DNA of 62,334 nucleotides from a virus, in IMG/VR virus record IMGVR_UViG_3300002514_000011, positions 50,631-112,964 of that record. The stretch is one strand, 5' to 3'. Both the position numbers and the translations under genes were made by a program. Each line of letters opens with the position of its first letter. The first letter of the stretch is position 1. The notes under the pieces were generated by a model. That model was not told the DNA's origin and searched no databases. It saw only the letters and a program-made list of their open reading frames with translations. This document shows, piece by piece, positions 1 through 9,500 of this stretch.

Positions 1-19
1 AGAAAGAGGAATATAAAGG

Positions 20-382
20 ATGAAAACTATTGTAGTGCTAAGTGTGTTTTGTGTTGCTTTTGCAGCCGCTATGGTGTTTTTAATTTGGTATATTCGTAAA
101 ATATTAAATGAATTATTATATATTTCTGAGAATATCGGAGATTTTTTAGTAGTAATTGATAACTATGCAGAACACCTAGAAACGGTTTATAATATGGAAA
201 CATATTATGGAGACGAAACTATTCAAGGCATGATCGAGCATACAAAGGCAGTAGTGGAAGAAATTTCGCAATTCGAATCGATTTATTCCTTAACTACCGA
301 TCTAGAGGAAGACACAGAATATGAAGATGAAGTAGGGGAAGAAATAGATGACGAAGAAGAACTCATCACAAACAGCGCCTAA
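20..382 (+). CDS. Small N-terminally anchored membrane protein
   Basis: The 120-residue product begins with one hydrophobic helix (about residues 4-24) followed directly by Arg and Lys, so it should be a single-pass inner-membrane protein with a cytoplasmic C-terminal part. The rest is helical and becomes very acidic after residue 90 (runs of Glu and Asp). A purine-rich stretch upstream (AAAGAGGA, 3-10) can serve as ribosome binding site. Its end overlaps the next gene, the late sigma factor, by 35 bases in another frame, so the two are probably translationally coupled. From memory, small membrane proteins of this kind precede gene 55 in some marine T4-like phages. No function can be assigned; it might tether or regulate a host or phage factor at the membrane. 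Confidence 0.7.
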   Translation: MKTIVVLSVFCVAFAAAMVFLIWYIRKILNELLYISENIGDFLVVIDNYAEHLETVYNMETYYGDETIQGMIEHTKAVVEEISQFESIYSLTTDLEEDTEYEDEVGEEIDDEEELITNSA

Positions 383-1079
383 GCCAAAACGCCGCCGGCG
401 CCGTTCAAAAAAAGGAAGGCATTATTTTACCGAAGTACACGAGAAGGCAATAGTAGAGTACGCCAATACAGAAGATATAAAAGTAAGAACTGAGCTATAT
501 ATAAACTATATCCAGCCTGCTTTTGATGAAATGGTTGACAAAATAGTGTATACATATAAGTTTACAACTCTTCCCAATATAGATGAATTGAGAGACGAGT
601 GTAAAATATGGTTAACAATGATTCTTGATAAATACGATCCCAATAAAGGCTCCAAAGCCTTTTCTTATTTCAGTGTAATTACAAAAAACTGGTTTATACA
701 CAAAGTTAAAAAAAATTCAGCTAAATTGAAGAAAGAAATACACTTAGAGTCCATCGTTCGTATAGAACAGCACAGTACGCTAATTACCGATCATGGATAT
801 TATAGAAAAAGAAAAGAAGAAGAATTTTGGAGGAGCTTGTGGCAAGAGATTGATTCTTGGGATACAATAAACTTAAAAGAAAATGAAAAAAAGGTCTTAG
901 AAGCGGTAAAAATTTTATTTTCAAATACCGAAGATATTGAGATTTTTAACAAGAAAGCTATTTACCTATACTTGAGAGAAATTACTGGTCTAAATACCAA
1001 GCAGGTCGTCAATAATCTCAATAAACTTAGAAACAAATATCGAAATTTTAAGGAAAAGTGGAACAAGGGCGAGATATGA
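348..1079 (+). CDS. gp55: Late-transcription sigma factor, T4 gp55-like
   Basis: This is a 243-residue sigma-70-type factor that would direct host RNA polymerase to phage late promoters. The diagnostic part is the region-2-like core (about residues 75-140): an ELRDEC helix, DKYDPNKG, then the aromatic stretch AFSYFSVITKNWFIHKVKK, which matches the layout of T4 gp55. The N-terminus is strongly basic (KPKRRRRRSKKGR). The start ATG has AGGGGAAG eight bases upstream. The protein is longer than T4 gp55 (about 185 residues). Its C-terminus carries a basic helical segment (about 200-243) instead of the short acidic-hydrophobic clamp-binding tail of T4. It sits just before the virion genes it would switch on. 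Family call is firm; the role of the extra C-terminal part is inference. Confidence 0.88.
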   Translation: MTKKNSSQTAPKPKRRRRRSKKGRHYFTEVHEKAIVEYANTEDIKVRTELYINYIQPAFDEMVDKIVYTYKFTTLPNIDELRDECKIWLTMILDKYDPNKGSKAFSYFSVITKNWFIHKVKKNSAKLKKEIHLESIVRIEQHSTLITDHGYYRKRKEEEFWRSLWQEIDSWDTINLKENEKKVLEAVKILFSNTEDIEIFNKKAIYLYLREITGLNTKQVVNNLNKLRNKYRNFKEKWNKGEI

Positions 1080-1357
1080 AAGATTTAAATACATATTTGA
1101 AAGAAGCGATTACAAATATACGACAAGATCGAGAAGTTACAAAAGAGCTTCTGGAGGATGTGTTTAAATATCTAAGTAAAAACGAGGCTCACCACCGCGA
1201 AGTCGGAGCAATTGCGGCCAAATATGTTGAAACTTTACAGAGATCTAACGAGCAATTGGTAAAAGTCTCTGCACTGATACAGAAAAAAGAGCATCAATCA
1301 CAAGATTTTTCCATTGATAAAGAGCGCATATTTGATTTGATCAAGGAGGATGAATAA
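1076..1357 (+). CDS. Small helical protein of unknown function
   Basis: The product has 93 residues. I chose the ATG at 1076 because it overlaps the sigma-factor stop as ATGA; an upstream in-frame ATG at 1058 would add six residues inside that gene. The sequence is charged and almost entirely helical (KDLNTYLKEAITNIRQDREV, then a region rich in Glu, Lys and Leu), consistent with a short coiled coil, and it has no membrane segment. The next gene starts on the last base of its stop codon, so the three genes at 348-2427 form one translational unit. The place between the sigma factor and a baseplate-like gene suggests a late regulator or small assembly factor, but nothing in the sequence proves either. 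Confidence 0.7.
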   Translation: MKDLNTYLKEAITNIRQDREVTKELLEDVFKYLSKNEAHHREVGAIAAKYVETLQRSNEQLVKVSALIQKKEHQSQDFSIDKERIFDLIKEDE

Positions 1358-2427
1358 TGTCGGATCCCGACACAATGCAGCCAGCTGGCCTCGGCCCAAC
1401 AGAACTCGGGCCACCGGAGACCACCGGATTCCCCAACTTTAACGCCGGCATCGGCGTCGGTATAGTAGGCCGCCGCGGCCCAACCGGCCCCCGGTTAACT
1501 CTTCCATCGCTAGCCCGCCGCTTTTATCTAGATGAAGCTACAAGGCAAGCAACGGGCTCCACACGATGGGCCCCGCTCACAGCCGACCAGTTTCACGCCA
1601 TAGTCACAACGCCGGTCCGCATTATGAATGGCGCCGAAATAGTACAACGCTGCATTGATAATGGTTGGGACATTCCGGATAGATTACGACGCCCACTTCA
1701 CGCCCCGGGCGAAGGAATTCCAGAACTGGCTCAGCTTCAAATACCGGTTGTATACGCATGGGTGCCAATGTTAAATATGGAGCCTCCCCCGCGCCGTCGC
1801 TCCTGCGACAGCGTCTTTCTGAACCCCGCAGAAGACCCGGCAGTTTTAGAGCAAAGAGCCTTTTTGGGATTGGTGCCCGGGCAATCGCTCCCGATGCCGC
1901 CCCCCGGCTCTCACATTACTGTTGAATTCGATGCCGGAACCCTCAGCTCCGGCCTATCCGGCGTAGGCTATTTTACTCGAATTGATGAGTGGCGCACGAC
2001 AAATAGTACAGATCGCACAGCGGATCCCGGCACAGATCCGGATAATTATTTAACCGAATGTCCCACCGGCGCCTCCTCTGCGTTTGAAGACTCTGGCGAG
2101 GTACCCCAGACATTGGACGAGAATACTAGCCAACAAGCCGACGAGGCTTGTTCTGCCGAGGCCCGGTGGGATTGGACAGAAAGCCTTATGGGCACGGTTG
2201 AAGAACGAGCAGACCGAGGCAATTCGATAGCTCAGATGAGGTGCGAAGGCGGCTGGCTTTATGGTGAAGGCGCCGGTGGCCTGCTCGCCGGTCAAAGAAA
2301 CGCCGTCGGCCGCGGCGGAGTAGTAGAATTTGTTGCTAACTTTTGGACAGCCACCCCGGGTGCCAACGAAGAAGCTACCAATGAATCGCGCCTGGCTCGC
2401 CAAGCAACCATAGATATTAATGAGTAA
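1357..2427 (+). CDS. Probable baseplate/tail-spike component with OB-fold-like segment
   Basis: This 356-residue protein is rich in Pro, Gly and Ala. The middle (about residues 125-215) reads as a possible OB-fold like those of gp5/VgrG spike proteins: a strand IPVVYAWVPML, a proline-rich loop, then PGSHITVEFDAG and a Gly-rich turn into GVGYFTRI. That match is by eye and weak. The C-terminal half has Ser/Thr/Glu-rich linkers and three Cys residues. The gene is visibly richer in G and C than its neighbours, using many GCC, GGC, CCG and CGC codons, although its start overlaps the previous stop by one base as in a native operon. Position before a spike-like gene and the baseplate genes supports a tail role. 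It could also be an unrelated virion protein. Confidence 0.6.
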   Translation: MSDPDTMQPAGLGPTELGPPETTGFPNFNAGIGVGIVGRRGPTGPRLTLPSLARRFYLDEATRQATGSTRWAPLTADQFHAIVTTPVRIMNGAEIVQRCIDNGWDIPDRLRRPLHAPGEGIPELAQLQIPVVYAWVPMLNMEPPPRRRSCDSVFLNPAEDPAVLEQRAFLGLVPGQSLPMPPPGSHITVEFDAGTLSSGLSGVGYFTRIDEWRTTNSTDRTADPGTDPDNYLTECPTGASSAFEDSGEVPQTLDENTSQQADEACSAEARWDWTESLMGTVEERADRGNSIAQMRCEGGWLYGEGAGGLLAGQRNAVGRGGVVEFVANFWTATPGANEEATNESRLARQATIDINE

Positions 2428-2463
2428 CGAGGATAATATATTGAATGGTTAAAGGAGAATTCA

Positions 2464-3513
2464 ATGGCTAAACGCCGAAAAAGGCGCCGCTTCGGCCGCC
2501 ATAAACATATAACTGAAGCAAAAGAGGCACAAGCTGGTATAAAAATTGCCGATGATGCCGGCCTAGGTAACTCAACAGGGGACTCTGAATGGATCCCCGC
2601 GTACAACCGCGCAGAAAACGAAATTGATCTCTCAATGGCCGGCCGAGGCAGCATAAAAAAGACCGAGAATTCATGGATTCTTCTTGGAAGAGACCGGTTC
2701 GCATCACCATATACCGGAAAAGGGGGAATGGGCGATCACGGCGCCGCCAGTATTGATCTCGTTGTCGGCATGGGAAATGTGGAAGCTGGCGATCTTCCGG
2801 ATTCCTTTATTAGCAATTTTATCACCACTCCGGGCACTATAGCCCCGGGAATACCAATTATAGGAACTTTGTGGGATAAGAATTTTAAAACGGATGCCGC
2901 TCGGGTATACATAAGTCAAAAAGCAGATATCGATAGATATTTCGACATCGATCCGGGAAAAGGATATTCTGGCATAGATAACTCTGTTGATCGATCCGCA
3001 GTTGGAATTAAAGCAGATGCCATACGAATCATAGGAAGAGAGGGAATTAGACTAGTCACCAGAACAGAAAGTAAAAATTCTCAAGATGGAAAGCTCAGAA
3101 AAACCTCCGGAATTGAACTCATGGCTGGTGGCGATCCGACAAATTTGCAACCAATAGTAAAGGGCGGTAACTTGGCACGGGCCCTACAGAAGCTAGCCGA
3201 ATTAGTCCAGCAGCTTGTTAGAAATATTGATAAATTAGCAGAGGAAACTATGCAAATGGGCGTCGACTTGTCCATGCATATGCACCCAACTGCCGCTCCT
3301 GGCCCACCAAGCACCGCACTATCCATCATTGCTCCTGTGGTCGGGGATCCCATCGATGTCGCCTCAGCATTACAAATGTCTGTTGGTAGGCTCGCGTCTG
3401 TGAGAATGGACACGATGGCAACCGGAAAGCGCATCGGCGTTGGCTGGAAGGGAACATATGCTCAAGCTGGTGGCCAATATTATATTAACAGCTATTACAA
3501 CAAGGTAAATTAA
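2464..3513 (+). CDS. Probable baseplate hub/spike-associated virion protein
   Basis: The 349-residue product starts with a basic patch (MAKRRKRRRFGRHKH). Its central region has the pattern KADAIRIIGREGIRLVTRTE (about residues 180-200), a strand-rich stretch of the kind found in beta-structured phage spike and baseplate proteins. A helical segment (about 235-265) is followed by LSMHMHPTAAPGPPST, an HxH-Pro motif reminiscent of metal-binding tips of tail spikes. A strong AAAGGAG ribosome binding site lies at 2452-2458. It is followed after one base by the giant gene at 3515. I infer a hub or spike-tip role together with its upstream neighbour; no domain was confirmed by a search, and a general virion-structural label is the safe fallback. 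Confidence 0.6.
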   Translation: MAKRRKRRRFGRHKHITEAKEAQAGIKIADDAGLGNSTGDSEWIPAYNRAENEIDLSMAGRGSIKKTENSWILLGRDRFASPYTGKGGMGDHGAASIDLVVGMGNVEAGDLPDSFISNFITTPGTIAPGIPIIGTLWDKNFKTDAARVYISQKADIDRYFDIDPGKGYSGIDNSVDRSAVGIKADAIRIIGREGIRLVTRTESKNSQDGKLRKTSGIELMAGGDPTNLQPIVKGGNLARALQKLAELVQQLVRNIDKLAEETMQMGVDLSMHMHPTAAPGPPSTALSIIAPVVGDPIDVASALQMSVGRLASVRMDTMATGKRIGVGWKGTYAQAGGQYYINSYYNKVN

Positions 3514-3514
3514 C

Positions 3515-6500
3515 ATGGCAACAGACGAAACAGAATCAAATGCCGACAACCTGCCTTTAGCAGCAAGCCCAGAAGGTCCGGGAACAAAAGCAGCCGCCGT
3601 TGCCGCCGCCGTCGAAGCAAGAGATTTATCGGTGCTGACCAGCGAGGAGATTTATTCTGAAGCTTGTCCGGCCGATGACGAGGAGGAGGAGATCTGTGAG
3701 GAGCCCCCGTGCCCTACATGCATTCCAGACGAAAATCAACCCGTACCAAATTGGAAGAGTAAAATTAGTCCTTTTTTAAACAAAAGGACCTGTAACTATC
3801 AAGTTACTTGGTGGACGGATTATAAACTTAGTGATTGGCTTGAAATATCTGAGAGTGAAACTGCACAGTCTTGGACCAAGACAGAAGACGAAATGTTCGA
3901 AGAGTGGCTCGACGCCGTTAGAGAGAGTGCGAAGAACGATGGACTTGCCAAGTTAATTGAATATTACGGTAAATCTCTAGAATGGCCCGGGCCACCGCCG
4001 TTGTGTTACCCAGAAGGCACAGTTCCGCAAGAAGGCGGTATAGCCGTTGATGAATATGGCTGTAATCGCCTAGGCGGAGGAACGATTTTCAAAGCAGGCG
4101 AAGCGCTAGAAACCGAAGTTGGACAAATTTATCGCGACATTAACGGAGAAGTTCTGACAGAGCCGCCATCTCAAGCTCAAGAGTCTGTAAGTTGGGCCGG
4201 CATCAAGTATTACTGGGACAGCATAAAATTCAGCGAAGATATGTACGAAACTGAGCACCTTCTCGAAGATGCCTCCGAAGGAGATTTTGACTCCTCGCAT
4301 CCTCACGGCTGGTACACAGAAGATGAATTCTGGTCAGTAGAAGAACCAAGTGTCGATCCTGATATAGCATCTAGCTGGACGGTTAGGCAACTAACAGATG
4401 TTATAAATAATGGCATAGATGGCGCCCCCTTTAGAGACATGTATGACACTTCAACTGTTGTTGGGCAATATCACGATTATAGGCGCGCCGATACAAATGG
4501 TGACGGCTATGGCGACGGAGATTACCAAGACTGGTATACAAGCGGCTTTTTACTTGCACTGGTTTCTGCAAATCCGCTAAGAATTGATCCACAAGGAAAC
4601 TTGTATATACAACATTATCCTGAAAGCAACGCTATACAATATACCCCAATTAGTAGCAGCAAATGGATAAAGTTTATTACATGGATGGGAGATCGGGAAC
4701 TTGGATTAACAGATACTGCCGGATATGACTACTGGGATGATTGGTATACTTTTACATTAGAGCTTATTGAAGAATCTCAAGAAGAGACCGAAGTTGCTAC
4801 AGAAGAGGAAGAAGAGGGGCTAGATATAGAAACTGAGTGGGAATATATCGACCAAGAAGAAGTACCAGAATCTAAAACTGGCCCATCCTCTCTTGAACAG
4901 TGGTTGGATGCTAATGTGGACTCGGGTTGGCAGGCGTGGAAAACGGATGTAGAGGCAAGCGAAACGGGACAATATTTGTTAAACAACGATCATGTATCTG
5001 TTCTGAAGCCATGGCATCAAACCGGCATCGACGGCCGCATTAAAGTTGTTATTGCTATTGACTCTGAGATATTTGAACAAGTACCAGAAATACCTCCAGG
5101 AGAGGATCAGCCATATTCTATAATAGAAGAATTAGAGACTTCCGGCGAGAGTATAAAATTACCATATGAAGTAGAATTTACCACTGAGGAAATCGCTGAT
5201 GGTATGATTACCAGGGTTAGGTGGCTACTTAGGCATTTTGGAAACAAAAAACTTGCTATGGCCTACGAAGAAGACGGCACATGTTTAATCGAAACTTTTA
5301 AAGACACCGGCGTAGCGTCCGTCGATGATTTATCTACGGAAGACGACTCTAATAGTCTTACTCCCGGGAACAAGATGGATGCGTGGAATTCTTGGATAGC
5401 GAATCTAAGAGGCGAGCAGCCCAGTCCCTATCCTAGAGTTTACTCTTCAGAAGCTATTATGATTCAACAAGAGAATTTAAAAGCTTTTAAAAATGCATTG
5501 CTTGATTTTCTAAATGAAAATATTGACGGTTATCATGGATTTTCATATTTAGCAGAACACAATAAACGATCTGGAATTGAGAATATTAAAATTAAGTTTA
5601 CTTCGACATTTCAAATTGAAGAAGTTACATATAATCTTAGGAGCTGCCCGCCTGTAACCTTAACGAATAAGGAGCGTTACAAACAGCTTTTAGACGAAAG
5701 AAATGATGCTATTGAAGCCGGCGACTATATATGGAATCCCTTTAGAAATCCAGAGTTCAAAATAGCTAAAGGTTGGTCAGAATTTGCATACAAATATCCA
5801 CAAACAGATCCTAGGACTATGGCATATATAGCTTCATTGCCTTACATGAACGATGTGGCCGTGGCCACGACGCCGATGGAGTGGCAAGACTTTATGACGC
5901 TATGGACTTATCCTAGAGTTGAAGTTGCCAACTTCAATGATCTTCGTGATAATGGCATGCCCTGCGTTTCTGTTTCGTCAGCCGCCGAGGGAATATTAAA
6001 AACTGGCGTAGATGTGTTCATAAATACGCTAACTAAAAAATTCGATCAACAACTGTGTAAATCTATTGAAGCTGGAGCAGATGCTAAAACCTTATACTGG
6101 CGCCGAATTGACGCAAAGGCAGATCGAGCCGCTGAAGCACTCGCCGCTGCCGCGGGCGGCGAGCCCGGCACGCCCGAGACTGAAGAAGAACCGTCAAACG
6201 GCGGCCAATTTGTACGAGATGTACAGCTAGCAACCCAGGCAGCAATTAGAGAATCTCTGGCCGACGATCCGATGCTTAAAAATATAATAGACAACATCGA
6301 TTCGGTTAGATCGATCGATGGGCTCTGGAGCACTATTCTCGGCCAGCTAAACTGGTGCGGATTACTGGGCTTTTTAGAAACTCTTTTTGCATGTCTTTTT
6401 CAAGGAGTTGAGTTTGATGAGATCATGGAGCAGGCCCTTATCAGCGCACTACAAAAAATGGATATGAATCTTTTTAAAAGATTGCTGGTTGGCCTCCCGC

Positions 6501-9500
6501 CACATGTGCAAAATCAAATAGGAGAAGCAGCAACTGCTGGGTTATCAGATAATCTAAAAGACTGGCGCCCATGGGATAAAGAACCGTCAGAAGAAACACA
6601 AATGCGCAATGCTGAAAATTTAAAGCAAGCGGCATTAGATTATCACAATGCACGCCTTGAAGAACAGATCGAATCCGGAGATCTTGACGGCGACGGGGTA
6701 TCAGAGACTCCGGAGGACATCGCCGCCGCCGAGGCCTACAGCGCACAATCAGTAGATATTCGAACCGCATTCACACAACAGATTGAAGAAGCCGCAGAAC
6801 AACAGCTAGCCTCCGCCAGTGCGCTGTTAGACTATGATTATCAGGGATATGACGAAACAAAGCATACAAAAACTTTAGGATCCGTCCTTGTAGACTCCGG
6901 AGCGTTAGATGAGGTCAAGGACGCGTATATAACAGAACTCATGAATTTTATGGCACCAGAAGAACTGCTGGAAATGTTAGAAAACATTCCTGGCTTCACT
7001 TTTCTGACTGAATTATTAGATTTAACTAATTGTCCTGGCGTGTCACTGTTTCATCCGCCACTAAAGGGGTGGTTTAATGATCTTTCGAAGGCCTTGGACG
7101 AGTGGGACATGGGACTGGTCTTTTGGTGTACGAAACCACTCTATATACCAGAATTAGCTCTGAATAGGCCGTTTTTGCTATGGGACAGGCTTAAAGCAAT
7201 TGCTAAGCTTCTATTGGCTGCGATTGAGGCAGCGATAATAGAAGCTATGAAAGTGATAATAAAAATGATTATTGACTGGATTATGGACTTACTATGTTCT
7301 ATGATGGGAACAATGGGCGCCGCTGCTCTGACCGCAGTCGGAGTCATGGATGCTGGTGAGTTTAATTCGTTCATTAAGGATGCTTTGTGCGGTTCGAACG
7401 CGTCTGACGAAGAGATCCAGCAGGCGCTAGGGACAATTGTAAGTGCGCTCGGAGCAGCCAGCGCAACAACCGAAGAAGAATTAACAGATCTGGGTAGAGA
7501 GTTCATCTCTGCTACTGGCGATATGGTCGAACGAATGCCCAGTATTTATGTTCTAGAAATTCTCAGCGGTGAAGGTTCATATGCCGCCCTCCGCGCCGCT
7601 GCAGACTTTTATGAAACTTCCGGAACAAGATTTGCACAAAGTTTAGGCAGCGTCCAGGCGGTTCGTACAACTTTTGGAACTTTGGGGCAAACATTTATTG
7701 GCGCCGGTGCCATCGACAAATTAAAAGAAGCTTATTTAGAACAACTAAAATGTGTTAATGATGCCGGCCAAGAAATAGTGCCATTTTGTTCTCTTTCTGC
7801 CGGCCGAGACGCAATTAAAGATGCCTTCGGCGAACTTGGGTTACCAGATACGGCCACCTCTTCTATGGCAGACGAAGCGGTCTCGGATTTAGACGATGCA
7901 ATAGCTTCGGCAATCCAAGTGGCCGTATCTAACGGAGACATAAGTCAAATGCCCGGCTTTCCGACAGGCTCTATGGATTCCTGTAATCCAGCAGATCCGG
8001 GAAGCATTATTCCGCGTGACGATGAAGCCACCCTGGCAGCAGCAGCACAGCATATTTTAATGGACACGGCGATCTTGAGAACTCAATATGAGGCAGAGCT
8101 TAATTCAGACGGTGGCCTATTTGATAGAATTTTATCTGATAAGGATGGTAGCGGCAAGAGTTCACACGATAGACGATTAGAAAGGCTATTGAGAAAGCAT
8201 ATTGCCGGTAATCCCACTGGCATTGCAACATATCTTCGTGATATTATGAAGGGAGAGCGAGAGGACATAACGGCCGGCTCCATCGCGGCCGACAGCACAG
8301 TAATTGATTATGGTGGTACTTTTAAATATATAGAATTCGATCCTATTAACGGCGTCGGTCATGGCGCCCTCGACGGCGGCTGGAGCTATAGTTGGGGAAA
8401 TTCTTTAGAAACATATAACGGAGAAAAGGTATATGCATGGTCATATGGAGATGTTGCAACGGATACCTATGAGTATCGCTCTGAACTTTCTAAAAGTGAG
8501 TTAGATGGCTTCACCGACGACGACGGCAACAGTGCAATTTATAGGGAATGGGATGCTTCCAAGGCGTATGAGCCCGATACGGGCACGGGAGAGCCTCCGA
8601 GGTTAGCCGATCCCGATGCGGTTTTATATCGCAAATATATAACAGAAAAGCCTGATAAGTGGTATTTTTATCCCGCTCCCGATGCTAGAATGGAATTTTT
8701 GGGAACAGACCCTTCGAAGGGGAAGTACTCTTCCAGAGATGCCGGCCAGCCGGCGTTCCACTTCCATTACTGGCATGAAGAGCGCCACGAACAAGAGGAA
8801 GCCCCTCCAGAATCCGCTTCAGGCACACCGCTATCTCCATATTATCTATCTGATGAAGAGTTGATGAAAGATATCGCTACCTTGCATATTTTTAAACTAG
8901 TTCCAAATGAAGCCGGATTTCCAGATTCACATGATGACTTTGCCGCCTATGAAGTAGGAGAGTACACCCACAGATATCGCAAGGCCCGCGGCTTTTCATT
9001 CATGGAAGATCGTGCTTATGGCAATATAGAAACCGAATTCAACGGGTTTGGACCCCAGCAAGACGGCCCAGGCAAGAGTCGTTCTAAAACTGCGCTTGAT
9101 CCGTTCATTCGGGTTGTACGAAGCCTTGACGATGAGATAATAGAATATATCTCATCGATGGAGCTTGAGATGATAAGCGGTAAAAAACAAAAACCCACCA
9201 TATGGGCAACAAGCATAATAGATCGATTAGTAGAAGCTATTGGAGAATCTGGCGACACCGACACCGGAACAGTAGACACAACCTCATTGTATGATAAGTT
9301 GTACGAAGAGGATTACACAGCTTTATGTAACAGCTTTGTCCAACAATATTCGGCACAGATTACGGACGATGACGATGCGTGGGAAAGCGGCCTGCTTAAT
9401 TTTGAAATGATCGAATTAACAGAGCAAGAGTGTATAGAATTAGGAATCTCTAAATATAAAGGAGATGATTCGGATAAAAAAGAAATCTCCCTCCCTCGGC

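Noticed and set aside
1058-1075. Longer start for the gene ending at 1357
   Set aside because: The ATG at 1076 makes the usual ATGA overlap with the sigma-factor stop; the earlier one adds six residues within the previous gene.
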